A DNA stretch of 64,000 nt from Diaminobutyricibacter sp049994905 (lineage in GTDB: Bacteria > Actinomycetota > Actinomycetes > Actinomycetales > Microbacteriaceae): positions 2,542,001 through 2,606,000 of the forward strand of contig NZ_CP188258.1 in NCBI RefSeq assembly GCF_049994905.1. Direction: 5' to 3'. The notes beneath the pieces were generated by a model. The model saw nothing but the letters and a program-made list of their open reading frames with translations, was not told the origin of the DNA and made no database searches. Both the position numbers and the translations under genes were made by a program. The first letter of the stretch is position 1. Every line of letters starts with the position of its first letter. Positions 50,594 through 59,150 of this stretch are shown piece by piece.

Positions 50594-50929
50594 TCAGGCC
50601 GTGATGGTCATCCGCTCGATCGCGTCGCCCGCGACGAGGAACGTGAACGTCGACGGGCCGTTGAACCCGCTGCCGCCGACCCGCGCCCGCACGGCGACCC
50701 CGTTCGGGATCTCCACGAACACCAGGTCGTCGAGCGTGACGTGCAGCCCGAGGAACTCGTGGTCGCTCCAGTCGCGGATCGCGTCCCGTCCGCTGAACTC
50801 GCGACCCCAGTCGTCGACCGTCCCCGACGCGGCGAACGCGTCGAGGAACCGCTCGGTGTCGTGGGCGTTCGCGGCCTCGATGGCTTCACTCACCACCGCA
50901 GGCACGCCCTCGGGGACATGGATGCGCAT
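50594..50929 (-). CDS. SnoaL-like/NTF2-fold protein
   Basis: 111 residues from ATG 50929 (MRIHVPEGVPAVVSEAIEAANAHDTERFLDAFAASGTVDDWG, seen as VSEAIEAANAHDTERFLDAF). The cone-shaped SnoaL-like fold is suggested by ANAHDTERFLDAF, VDDWGREFSGRDAIRDW and the C-terminal strands (FTFLVAGDAIERMTITA). Usually small isomerases, cyclases or ligand-binding proteins. Divergent from a quinone-oxidoreductase-like gene with a 143-bp shared gap, so possibly co-regulated with it. Confidence 0.8.
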   Translation of the reverse strand: MRIHVPEGVPAVVSEAIEAANAHDTERFLDAFAASGTVDDWGREFSGRDAIRDWSDHEFLGLHVTLDDLVFVEIPNGVAVRARVGGSGFNGPSTFTFLVAGDAIERMTITA

Positions 50930-51072
50930 GCACCCAGTCTGGGTCACCGAGCCCCCGAACAGGGGGAAGCAGAGCGCGCGTCGTGCCGGTTTCACGCCGT
51001 CACGGGATCTCAGGCTGTTCAGGAGCACCCGACGTTGGCAGCATGGAGGTGACAACGAAACGGAGCACGACC

Positions 51073-52017
51073 ATGGCTCGAGTGGTGCAGTTCGAAAAAG
51101 TGGGTGGACCGGAGGTCCTCGAAATCGTCGAGGTGCCGACCCCGGCCCCCGGCGACGGCGAGGTCCTCGTCGAGGTCAAAGCCGCGGGCATCAATCCTGT
51201 CGACCTGAAGCTGCGTTCGGGCGAGCGTCGCCTGCCGACGCCCACGGGGCCATGGCGCCTCGGCTCGGATGCCGCGGGCGTCATCACGGCGATCGGTGAT
51301 GGGGTGACCGGATGGGCAGCGGGCGACGAGGTGATCGTCCGCGGTGCGCACGGTGCCTACGCGACGCATGTGGTCGCATCCGCCGCTCGGCTGACACGCA
51401 AACCGGCTTCGATCAGCTGGGAACAGGCGGCCGCACTCGGAACACCGGTGAGCACCGCCTACCAGGTGCTCACATCGCTCGGGGTGGGCGAAGGCACCAC
51501 GCTCCTGCTGCACGCCGGGTCTGGCTCCGTGGGAAGCGCGGCCATCCAGTTCGCGAACGCCTGGGGCGCGACCGTCATCGCGACCGGCAGCGAGGCCAAC
51601 CAGCAGCGGATGCGCGAGCTCGGCGCCATCCCGACGACGTACGGGCCCGGGCTGGTCGACAGGGTACGCGCTCTCGCGCCGGGCGGGGTGGATGTCGTGC
51701 TCGACGCGGCCGGCACCGACGAAGCGCTCGAGGCATCCTTCGAGCTCGTCCCCGACCGCTCCCACATCGGCACGATCGTCGCGGGCGCCCGCGCCGCCGA
51801 CCTGGGGATCCGCGCGTGGGCCGGGGGAAGTCCCGTGCCGCTGACGCCAGAGGAGCTGGCCACGCGCGCCGAAGCGTACGGCGTGGTCGCCGACCTGCTG
51901 GAGCGCGGCGAGTTCCGGATCGACGTGTCGCGCGTCTACCCGCTCGACGAGGTCGCCGCGGCCCACCGCGACATCGAGTCCCGCGCCGTCTCGGGCAAGG
52001 TCATCCTGGCACCCTAG
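51073..52017 (+). CDS. NADP-dependent MDR oxidoreductase (quinone reductase-like)
   Basis: 314 residues of the medium-chain dehydrogenase family, zinc-independent branch. GroES-like N-terminus (EVLVEVKAAGINPVDLKLRSG, LGSDAAGVITAIG), then nucleotide-binding AGSGSVGSAAIQFANAWGATVIATG. Start ATG 51073 with GGAG upstream. Likely reduces quinones or enones with NADPH; specificity is not visible. Divergent from the SnoaL-like gene. Confidence 0.88.
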   Translation: MARVVQFEKVGGPEVLEIVEVPTPAPGDGEVLVEVKAAGINPVDLKLRSGERRLPTPTGPWRLGSDAAGVITAIGDGVTGWAAGDEVIVRGAHGAYATHVVASAARLTRKPASISWEQAAALGTPVSTAYQVLTSLGVGEGTTLLLHAGSGSVGSAAIQFANAWGATVIATGSEANQQRMRELGAIPTTYGPGLVDRVRALAPGGVDVVLDAAGTDEALEASFELVPDRSHIGTIVAGARAADLGIRAWAGGSPVPLTPEELATRAEAYGVVADLLERGEFRIDVSRVYPLDEVAAAHRDIESRAVSGKVILAP

Positions 52018-52048
52018 CCCCCGGCGCTGGCGCGCCGGCCGCCGAATG

Positions 52049-52094
52049 GACAGTTGTTGTCGTCCCGCCCGCTTCAGAGACGACAACAACTGTC
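52049..52094. repeat. Perfect 16-bp inverted repeat (hairpin)
   Basis: GACAGTTGTTGTCGTC at 52049-52064 and its exact reverse complement at 52079-52094, with a 14-nt loop. It lies between two co-directional genes, the first of which ends at 52017, so it may act as a terminator or REP-like element. A half-decayed copy is at 47758-47801. Confidence 0.85.
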
Positions 52095-52180
52095 AACTCG
52101 CGGGCCTGCGGGGCCGGGAGAACGGTTCGGCGCTTGTACGCGGGCAGGATCGGGCGTGGAATGGGGTCTGGAGGCTGATC

Positions 52181-53026
52181 ATGAGAATCTCATTCATCGG
52201 ACTGGGGCGCATGGGTCGCGAACTCGTCGTCCACCTGATCGACGCCGGGCACGAGGTGACGGTCTGGAACCGCAGCGCTCCGGCCGCTGAAGAGGTCGGC
52301 GAACGGGGCGCGACGGTAGCGCAGACCGCTGCCGACGCCGTCGCCGGCGCCGAGGTCGTCGTGTCGGCGCTGTTCGGCCCCGACGCCGTGCGCGAGGTCA
52401 TCGTCGACGGCGGGCTGCCGTTCGTCCCGTCCGCGCTGTGGATCGACGTGACCACGGTCGCGCCCGCCGATGCAGCGGCCTTTGCCGACTGGGCGTCGAA
52501 GGCCGGCGTTCGCTACGTGCACTCCCCCGTGATCGGTTCGCTGGCACCCGCCCGCGCGGGACGCCTCGCCGTGCTGGTGGGCGGCGACCCGGATGCGGCC
52601 ACAGAGGCGGCGGGGATCGTCTCGGTCTGGGCAGACCCCGACAAGCTGCGGATGATCGACTCGGCAGCGAAGGCCGCCACCGGCAAGCTGATCGCCAACC
52701 TCGCGCTCGCCGTCTCGATGGAAGGGCTCGTCGAGGCTCTCCGCCTGGGACATTCGAACCACCTCAACACAGACGAGGTGCTGTCGACCCTCGCTTTGTC
52801 GACGCTGGCGCCGCTGGCCGCTGGCAAGGGCGACACGATCCGCCAGCGGGCATTCGACGACACCCAGTTCTCCGTCGACCTGCTGCTGAAGGACACCCGC
52901 CTGATGATCGCGAGCAGCCGCTCGCCGCTGCCCGCGGTGTCGGTGGTGCACGAGGCACTCGAGGACGCCTCCCGCGACGGCCGCGGCGAAATGGACATCG
53001 CCGTCATCGCCGAGCGCGACGCCTGA
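52181..53026 (+). CDS. NAD(P)-dependent oxidoreductase, 3-hydroxyisobutyrate dehydrogenase family
   Basis: 281 residues from ATG 52181 after GGAGG. N-terminal Rossmann GLGRMGRELVVHLIDAGHEVTVWNRS is the signature of the beta-hydroxyacid dehydrogenase family. The middle segment VHSPVIGSLAPARAGRLAVLVGG replaces the usual DAPVSGG, and the catalytic Lys region SAAKAATGKLIANLALAV is shaped like KxxxN (here KLIAN). The family also includes imine reductases. Substrate unknown. Confidence 0.85.
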   Translation: MRISFIGLGRMGRELVVHLIDAGHEVTVWNRSAPAAEEVGERGATVAQTAADAVAGAEVVVSALFGPDAVREVIVDGGLPFVPSALWIDVTTVAPADAAAFADWASKAGVRYVHSPVIGSLAPARAGRLAVLVGGDPDAATEAAGIVSVWADPDKLRMIDSAAKAATGKLIANLALAVSMEGLVEALRLGHSNHLNTDEVLSTLALSTLAPLAAGKGDTIRQRAFDDTQFSVDLLLKDTRLMIASSRSPLPAVSVVHEALEDASRDGRGEMDIAVIAERDA

Positions 53027-53093
53027 GCCGTCGGCAGACCGCCGGCGAGCCTGACCGCTGGCGCGTCCGACCCGGCTGCGGCAAGATCGAGCC

Positions 53094-54146
53094 ATGGAAC
53101 CCTCGGTCTCTTCCCCTGTCGCTCCGATGCTCGCCAAGGCGGTGAACGAGGTCCCCGAACAGGACAGCGTCGCCGGCGGGCTCAGTTTCGAACCGAAGTG
53201 GGACGGCTTTCGCGCGATCGTCTACTTCGACGGTGAGACGGTCGAGATCGGCAGCCGCGGCTCCAAGATGCTGACGCGCTACTTTCCCGAGCTGACGGAT
53301 GCGTTCGCCCGGCTCCTTCCTGGCCCGTGCGTGCTCGACGGGGAGATCGTCGTCCCCACCGGGGCGAGCGGCAGCGAACGGCTCGACTGGGAGGCGCTTT
53401 CGCAGCGCATCCACCCCGCCGCCAGCAGGGTGCAGAAGCTCGCTGCCGAGACCCCGGCGATGTTCATCGCTTTCGACCTGCTCGCCGAGGGTGACAGGAA
53501 CCTGACGGTCGTTCCGTTCGGCGAACGTCGCGCCGAACTGGAGCGCCTCATCGGCCCGCTGCCGCATCCGCTGCACCTGACCCGCACGACGACGGATGTC
53601 GACCTCGCGCGCCGCTGGCTGGTCGAGTTCGAGGGCGCCGGGCTCGACGGCGTCGTGGCGAAGCCGCTGTCGTCGGCGTACGCGCCGAACAAACGGGTGA
53701 TGCTGAAGATCAAGCACCATCGAACAGCGGATGTCGTGGTCATCGGCTACCGCATCCACTCGAGCGGGCGCGGCGTCGGCTCCCTGCTCCTCGGGCTCTA
53801 CGACGATGACGGCCAGCTGCGAAGCGTGGGGGGCGCGTCGGCGTTCACCGACGCCCGGCGCCTGGAGCTGATCGACGAGCTCGACCCGCTGGTCGAGCGC
53901 GACGCGGACGGCGAGATCGTGAAAGGCGAGGGCGAACGCAGCCGCTTCTCGTCCAGCAAGGATGTCTCGTTCGTGCGGCTGCGACCTGAGCGGGTCGTCG
54001 AGGTGCGCTACGACCAGATGGAGGGGATGCGCTTTCGGCACACGGCCCAGTTCGATCGGTGGCGCCCGGACCGGGAGGCGCGCTCATGCACGTTCGAGCA
54101 GCTGGACCGGCCGATCGCCTACGACCTGAGCCAGGTCATCAGCTGA
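53094..54146 (+). CDS. ligC: ATP-dependent DNA ligase (LigC-like, stand-alone)
   Basis: 350 residues. Nucleotidyltransferase motif I FEPKWDGFRAIVYF with catalytic Lys35, GEIVVPTG, FDLLAEG, and motif IV/V GLDGVVAKPLSS with VMLKIKHHRTADVV. The OB-fold part ends with RFRHTAQFDRWRPDREA, typical of actinobacterial LigC. LigC-type enzymes back up NHEJ and act with a stand-alone primase/polymerase; such a gene lies 3 kb away at 57151-58173 on the opposite strand. Followed by a strong terminator-like hairpin. Confidence 0.9.
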   Translation: MEPSVSSPVAPMLAKAVNEVPEQDSVAGGLSFEPKWDGFRAIVYFDGETVEIGSRGSKMLTRYFPELTDAFARLLPGPCVLDGEIVVPTGASGSERLDWEALSQRIHPAASRVQKLAAETPAMFIAFDLLAEGDRNLTVVPFGERRAELERLIGPLPHPLHLTRTTTDVDLARRWLVEFEGAGLDGVVAKPLSSAYAPNKRVMLKIKHHRTADVVVIGYRIHSSGRGVGSLLLGLYDDDGQLRSVGGASAFTDARRLELIDELDPLVERDADGEIVKGEGERSRFSSSKDVSFVRLRPERVVEVRYDQMEGMRFRHTAQFDRWRPDREARSCTFEQLDRPIAYDLSQVIS

Positions 54147-54179
54147 GCCGGATACGTCGGCTGACCTAGGTGTGCTGGG

Positions 54180-54210
54180 GTGGGGGCCGCCGGGCTGTGG
54201 CGGCCCCCAC
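54180..54210. terminator. Bidirectional terminator hairpin
   Basis: Perfect 12-bp stem GTGGGGGCCGCC (54180-54191) / GGCGGCCCCCAC (54199-54210) with a 7-nt loop, between the convergent ends of the ligase gene (54146) and the secreted cell-wall-binding gene (54215). No U-tract, as is usual in high-GC actinobacteria. Confidence 0.85.
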
Positions 54211-54214
54211 GGGT

Positions 54215-56236
54215 TCAGCAGTTGTGCATTGCTGCGACGGCCGGGCTGAGGGCGCCGGTGCCACCGATCAGGGTGACACTGGTCACCCCACGGCCGGCGA
54301 GGTCCGCCTCCGAACCGTCCGGCACACAGACCGGGTTGACCACGTAGAGCGGTGAGCCCTTCACCGCGGCCAGAACCGCACCGGAGAGAGCATCCGCGAA
54401 CTGGCTGCCCGCCGCGAAGTACGCGCTGGTCCCGCTCGTGAACGCGGCCGCGTTGATCGCCTGCGACGTCGCATACCGGTCAGTGCCCGACAAACGCGTC
54501 ACCGGACCGAACCCGCCGAGCTGAGCCGCGATCCCGGCCGAGACCGCTCCCGTGCCACCGACCACGGTGAACGCGTTCGCCCCATGCGAGGCCAGGTAGC
54601 CCGTCGTCGTCGCATCCAGCGAGCCCAACGTGCCGTTCACCAGAATGACCGGCAAACCCGCCGCCCCGGCCGCAGCCGCCGACGACAGAGCATCCGGGAA
54701 ACTCATCCCCGACGCGACATACACCTTCTGCATCGTCGGGAACGCCACATCCACCACCTTGCGCGCCGTCTCGAACCGGTCAGCCCCGGCAACCCGGGTC
54801 ACCGTCGCCGCCAGCGGAACCAACTGCGCCGCCACCGCATCCGAAATCGCACCGGTTCCACCGACGATATAGATCGTCGACGGCTGCAACCGCTGGATCT
54901 CCGCCTTCACACTCGCCGGCAGACTGCCCTGCGCCGTCAACAACAGCGGACCACCCAGCTTCGCCGCCGGAGCCGCCGCCGCCAAACCATCCGCAAAACC
55001 CAAACCACTGGCCACGAACACCACCGGCGCCGTCCCCGGGAACGCCGCCCGCGACACCTGAACCGCCGTCGAATACCGATCAGCACCCGACACCCGGCTC
55101 ACCGCAGGATTCCACCGCGCCGACGCCACATCAAACACCGCCATCGTGCCGGTCACGTTCGCGTCGGTTCCATCGATCGTCGTCCAGATCTGCTTGCCGT
55201 TCGGCGTGAACGCGAGGTTCCACGGGCCCCCGCCCGTGATCGCGTAGTGGTTGACTACAGCCTTCGTAGCGACATCGATGACCGCAACGTTCCGGCCGTA
55301 CCAGTTGAGTACCCAGGCCTGCGTGCCATCCGGCGAGACCCTGATGGCCTCCGGAACGATGCCGACGTTGGGGATGTTCGTGGAGACCAGGTACGTCGCG
55401 GTCGAGATCACCGACACCGTGCTCGTGTGCTTGGCGTCCCCGCCGTTCGTCACGAACAGGGTCGTACCGTCGGGAGTGATCGCGAGGCCCTGGGGCGAGT
55501 TCCCGAGAGGAATCGAGTTCGTCACCGTGCCTGTTGCGACATCGATGACGGAGACCGAGCCGGCGCCCGAGGTTCCGTCGCCGTCGTTGACGACGTAGGC
55601 GCGCGAGCTGTCCGGGCTGAACACGACGTCCAGCGGCGTCTGGCCCACGGGGATGTATTTGAGCACCGATCGCGTGGCAGGGTCCACCACCGCCACCAGC
55701 CCCTGCGTCTTGCCGAACTGGGGTGCGATGGCGTAGACCTTCGAGCCGTTGGGTGCGTACGCGACGTCCCAGAGCGGGTAGGGCGCCACGATCGTGCCGA
55801 GTTTGGTCTTGTGCGCCAGGTCGACCACGGTCAGGCCGCCTGAGTCGGACTCGCCCATGTACGCCGCGTAGGCCTGTGTCCCGTCGGGGCTGATCGCTAC
55901 ACCGTTGGCTCCAGGTCCGTCGACCGTCGTCGACCACACTTTCGCGTGGGTCGTGGTGTCGAAGGTCGTGATGGCGCCGAAATAGGTGTTCGGATCGGCG
56001 GTCACGGCTACCGCCGTTGTTCCGTCGGGCGTGATTGCCACGCCTCCCGGGTTGTTGCCGACCCGGAAGACGGGCGTTCTGTATGAATCGGTGGCGGATG
56101 CGGGGGCTGCCGCTACCACTGCCAATCCGGTCAGCGCAACGACGGAGAGAACCGCGGCTAGCTTGCGCCTACCGCGCCTTCGGCGTGCGAGTCGATCAGA
56201 AGACAGAATTGGTCGGTTGCGCATTTCCCCACGCAT
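54215..56236 (-). CDS. Secreted beta-propeller protein with three cell-wall-binding repeats
   Basis: 673 residues. Basic N-terminus and signal peptide (LAAVLSVVALTGLAVVAAAPASA). Residues about 50-375 are YVTN-type beta-propeller blades with repeated ISPDGTQAYA/ITPDGTTLFV phrases. Residues about 380-673 are three cell-wall-binding type 2 repeats (PF04122-like), each starting SGADRY-like (VSGADRYSTA, VAGADRFETA, LSGTDRYATS) and containing (Y/L)IVGGTGAIS. Expected on the cell surface, bound to teichoic-acid-like polymers. Ligand of the propeller unknown. An ATG four codons later is an alternative start. Confidence 0.9.
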   Translation of the reverse strand: MRGEMRNRPILSSDRLARRRRGRRKLAAVLSVVALTGLAVVAAAPASATDSYRTPVFRVGNNPGGVAITPDGTTAVAVTADPNTYFGAITTFDTTTHAKVWSTTVDGPGANGVAISPDGTQAYAAYMGESDSGGLTVVDLAHKTKLGTIVAPYPLWDVAYAPNGSKVYAIAPQFGKTQGLVAVVDPATRSVLKYIPVGQTPLDVVFSPDSSRAYVVNDGDGTSGAGSVSVIDVATGTVTNSIPLGNSPQGLAITPDGTTLFVTNGGDAKHTSTVSVISTATYLVSTNIPNVGIVPEAIRVSPDGTQAWVLNWYGRNVAVIDVATKAVVNHYAITGGGPWNLAFTPNGKQIWTTIDGTDANVTGTMAVFDVASARWNPAVSRVSGADRYSTAVQVSRAAFPGTAPVVFVASGLGFADGLAAAAPAAKLGGPLLLTAQGSLPASVKAEIQRLQPSTIYIVGGTGAISDAVAAQLVPLAATVTRVAGADRFETARKVVDVAFPTMQKVYVASGMSFPDALSSAAAAGAAGLPVILVNGTLGSLDATTTGYLASHGANAFTVVGGTGAVSAGIAAQLGGFGPVTRLSGTDRYATSQAINAAAFTSGTSAYFAAGSQFADALSGAVLAAVKGSPLYVVNPVCVPDGSEADLAGRGVTSVTLIGGTGALSPAVAAMHNC

Positions 56237-56339
56237 TCATCCATGGCGCGGATGGAACTCCGCTGCTCTGACGCAATTATGCATGTGCGCAGGTTCCCAT
56301 GGACGTGCCGGTTGGCCCCTCTTCAGGGCGCATTTCGGA

Positions 56340-56705
56340 TCAGCGCTTGGTGCGCGGCTTCGCGACCTTCGGCGGGAGCTCGGCGACACGGGACAAGGCA
56401 CGTTCGATCCACGGCGTGATGAGCTCAGGCGTCGCCGACCACGCAGCCGGCAGCCCAACGTAGCCACCCATCGGCCGTTCGGCGGGCCCGAAGGGTCCCG
56501 TTCCCTCGATCGCCGCGAGTTCGTCGCGCGCCTCGTCGTCGAGCACCTTCACCCCGATCACGTCGCCGAAGAGGCCTGCGAACATGTTGCCGTGGACGAA
56601 CGCGCCGAGGTTGCCGAACATCGGCTTGACCTCGACATCCGGCGCCTCGGGGACGACCGACCGGAAGAGCGCCTTCGTCTCTTCGCCGGGCTTCGGGATC
56701 TGCAC
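56340..56705 (-). CDS. TfoX/Sxy N-terminal-domain protein
   Basis: 121 residues from GTG 56705 (VQIPKPGEETKALFRSVV). The TfoX N-terminal fold is shown by KPMFGNLGAFVHGNMFAGLFGDVIGVKVLDDEARDEL (recognised by MFGxxxAFVxGNMFAG) and GGYVGLPAAW. Stand-alone TfoX-N proteins in actinobacteria are of unknown role and need not relate to competence. It starts just one base past the stop of the SRPBCC gene, so it is likely co-transcribed. Basic tail (PPKVAKPRTKR). Confidence 0.85.
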   Translation of the reverse strand: MQIPKPGEETKALFRSVVPEAPDVEVKPMFGNLGAFVHGNMFAGLFGDVIGVKVLDDEARDELAAIEGTGPFGPAERPMGGYVGLPAAWSATPELITPWIERALSRVAELPPKVAKPRTKR

Positions 56706-56706
56706 G

Positions 56707-57141
56707 TCAGGCCCCCATCGCCTTCGGCACGTTGTGGATGTTCGCAGCCTCGCTCGCGACCTGTTTGGTGATCATCCCCTTCATCAGCACCATCGCGCCC
56801 TTCGGCGTGAGGTCGATGGTGAACGTGACCTCGGTCGTTCCCGGCACGATCTCCCTCAACACGAACGAACCGAGAGGGCGAGCGGGTCCCGCGATCGTCT
56901 CGAAATCCATCCGGGTCGGCGCCTCGTATCGGGTGATCCGGTAGTCCCCCTTGATCGTGCGGCCCGCCGGACCCTTCATCGACTGTGCGTAGGTGGTCCC
57001 GACTCCCGGGCCCGTCCCATCGACGAGTTCGATGGAGACCACTTCCGGCCTCCATTTCTGCTCGTTCATCCCGTCTGCCAGGAACTCGAAAACCTCGGCG
57101 ATCGGACGGTTCACCATCACGGTCTCTGCTGCGTGAGCCAT
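56707..57141 (-). CDS. SRPBCC-family protein
   Basis: 144 residues starting MAHAAETVMVNRPIAEVFEFLADGMNEQKWRPEVV, the START/polyketide-cyclase-like N-terminus, with VGTTYAQSMKGPAGRTIKGDY and a C-terminal helix (GAMVLMKGMITKQVASEAANIHNV). Binds a hydrophobic ligand in its family. It lies between the LigD-type polymerase gene (9 bp upstream) and TfoX gene, forming a three-gene minus-strand operon. Confidence 0.87.
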   Translation of the reverse strand: MAHAAETVMVNRPIAEVFEFLADGMNEQKWRPEVVSIELVDGTGPGVGTTYAQSMKGPAGRTIKGDYRITRYEAPTRMDFETIAGPARPLGSFVLREIVPGTTEVTFTIDLTPKGAMVLMKGMITKQVASEAANIHNVPKAMGA

Positions 57142-57150
57142 TCCTGCTCC

Positions 57151-58173
57151 TTACGCTTCCTTGCGGGCGCGGCTCGGCTGCACACGGGGCGGTTCGCCGG
57201 GCATCTTGGGATAGTCGGGCGGGAACGGAAGCTCACCGAGACCGTTCTCGAGGTCGCGGGCCCACCATCCGAGCAGCTGGTCGATGCCACCGGGCTTCGC
57301 GCCGAAATCGGCCCACGGATCACCCACCGTACGAAGCCTGTCGGGCACCGTGAGCACGGTGAACGCCTTCGGGTCGGTGGTCTCCAGTTCATCCCAGGTG
57401 ATGGGCGTCGACACCGGCGCGTGGGCGAGAGCACGCGGGCTGTACGCGCCGGCCATCGTGCGGTCGCGGTTCGCCTGGTTGAAGTCGACGAAGATGCGCT
57501 CCCCGCGCTCTTCCTTCCACCACGCCGTCGTCACCTTCTCGGGCATCCGCCGTTCGAGTTCGCGCGCTGCGGCGATGACGGCGTGCCGCACATCCAGGAA
57601 CTCGCGCACGGGCTCGATGGGCGCGAACACGTGGAGGCCGCGGTTGCCGGAGGTCTTGATGAACGCATCCAGACCGGCTTCGGCGAGCACCTTGCGCAGC
57701 TCGATCGCCGCAGGGATCGCATCGTTGAAATCCGTTCCGGGCTGCGGGTCCAGGTCGATGCGCAGCTGGTCGGGGTTGTCGGAATTCTCGGCGCGCGACG
57801 GCCACGGGTGGAAGACGATCGTGTTCATCTGCGCAGCCCAGACGGCGGCCGCGGGCTCGTCGATGATGAGCTGCGGATGCGACCGAGCGCTCGGGTAGAT
57901 CACCATCACGGAGCGCACATAGTCCGGCGCACCCTTCGGCGGGTTCTTCGAAAAGAACTGCTCGCCGTCGATGCCCTCCGGGAAACGCTGCAGCGAGAGG
58001 GGGCGGTCGCCGTTCGCTGCGACGAAGGCGTCGCCGACCGCGATCAGGTAGTTCGCGAGATCGAGTTTAGTGAAACCGAGGTCGGGCCAGAGCACGCGGC
58101 CCGGACTCGAGATGCGCACCTCGCGATCGCCGTGAGGACCGTTCACCGTCAGGACAACAGCTTCGCTCGCCAT
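57151..58173 (-). CDS. Stand-alone LigD-type primase/polymerase domain protein
   Basis: 340 residues of the archaeo-eukaryotic-primase-like NHEJ polymerase domain, with VLWPDLGFTKLDLANYL near the start, the metal site LRIDLDPQPG, KTSGNRGLHVFAPI, RIFVDFNQANRDRTMAGAYSPRALAHAPVSTP (quoted by FVDFNQANRDRT). No ligase or phosphoesterase domain is fused. Start at ATG 58173 (MASEAVVLT). In mycobacteria similar Prim-PolC proteins act with LigC in short-gap repair; a LigC-like gene is at 53094-54146. The LigD POL domain at 10.9 kb is a diverged relative. Confidence 0.92.
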   Translation of the reverse strand: MASEAVVLTVNGPHGDREVRISSPGRVLWPDLGFTKLDLANYLIAVGDAFVAANGDRPLSLQRFPEGIDGEQFFSKNPPKGAPDYVRSVMVIYPSARSHPQLIIDEPAAAVWAAQMNTIVFHPWPSRAENSDNPDQLRIDLDPQPGTDFNDAIPAAIELRKVLAEAGLDAFIKTSGNRGLHVFAPIEPVREFLDVRHAVIAAARELERRMPEKVTTAWWKEERGERIFVDFNQANRDRTMAGAYSPRALAHAPVSTPITWDELETTDPKAFTVLTVPDRLRTVGDPWADFGAKPGGIDQLLGWWARDLENGLGELPFPPDYPKMPGEPPRVQPSRARKEA

Positions 58174-58277
58174 GCGACAACCGTACCGGTCGGGGGCCTG
58201 AAGGAGAACGGTCCAGGGGATGCGCATCGGGGCACCCTCGTGAATCGCGCGCACTTGCGTCGTAGGCTGGGGCGGTC

Positions 58278-58955
58278 ATGAGGATCATCAGCTACAACCT
58301 TCGCAAACACGCTGCCGGGGGCGAACTCGCCGATCTGGCGGGCGCCTACGACGTCGACGTGCTGTGTCTCCAGGAGGCCGACAGCGAGGCGCTTCCCGAC
58401 ACACTCGGGCACCTCGTTCTCGCCGACTCCACCAAGACCAACCGCCTCGGGCTGGCCATCTACACGAACGCCGAACGCTACGACATCCAGTCGACGAAAG
58501 TGTTCGCGGTGCACAAGTCGATGCACGACCGGGTGCTCGCGCCGGCGCACGAACGACTGCTCGCGGCGCACCTCGTGGACCGTGCGACACAACAGGATGT
58601 GCTGGTCGGGTCGTTCCACGCGGCGCCGCTGACCGCATCCAATTCGCTGCGGCGCAAGCAGATCGCGGCCGCCCACGAGGGCATGCGGTCGCTGGCGGAC
58701 GACCTGCCCGCCGTGATGGTCGGCGACTTCAACTATCCGTGGTTCATCCGGGGGCTCGAACGCCGGCTCACGACGTCAGGGTATGAGCTCATGCGCAGCA
58801 CCGAGCCGACCTACGCGCGGTACAAGTTCTTCACCGGATACTTCGACTTCGTCACGTCGACCGGGTTCAGCATCGACCGCGTGGACGTGCTGCCCGCCGG
58901 CGCGTCCGACCACCGGCCGATCAGCCTCGCCGCCCACATCACCGCGGCGGCCTGA
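58278..58955 (+). CDS. Endonuclease/exonuclease/phosphatase (EEP) family protein
   Basis: 225 residues from ATG 58278. EEP (DNase I-like) motifs: MRIISYNLRKH, DVLCLQEAD with the metal-binding Glu, VMVGDFNYPW, and the C-terminal ASDHRPISLAAHI with the catalytic Asp-His. No signal peptide. Could be a nuclease or a phospho-ester hydrolase acting on lipids or inositol phosphates; the sequence does not decide. Divergent from the polymerase gene with a 104-bp gap. Confidence 0.87.
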   Translation: MRIISYNLRKHAAGGELADLAGAYDVDVLCLQEADSEALPDTLGHLVLADSTKTNRLGLAIYTNAERYDIQSTKVFAVHKSMHDRVLAPAHERLLAAHLVDRATQQDVLVGSFHAAPLTASNSLRRKQIAAAHEGMRSLADDLPAVMVGDFNYPWFIRGLERRLTTSGYELMRSTEPTYARYKFFTGYFDFVTSTGFSIDRVDVLPAGASDHRPISLAAHITAAA

Positions 58956-59014
58956 CGCGCGCTCGCGCGCCCTGCGCGACCCGTGCCCCCCGCCCCGCCT
59001 GCGTCGGATCGGTC

Positions 59015-59028
59015 GCCAATCTATTGGC
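59015..59028. promoter_or_regulatory. 14-bp palindrome upstream of lipase-maturation-factor gene
   Basis: GCCAAT-CT-ATTGGC is a perfect inverted repeat, followed by two near-identical ggcaaccaa elements at 59026-59034 and about 59072-59080. These lie in the 195-bp gap before the next gene and may be operator sites; no promoter hexamers are evident. Confidence 0.45.
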
Positions 59029-59150
59029 AACCAATCGCACCCGCGCGCACCCTTTCGGCAACCAACCGAACGACATCCATGAGCCCGTCCCGCACGCTCG
59101 ACCGGGGGCCGCCGACGGCGTACGGTGGAGCCGGGCCGCGGGGTGATGAC

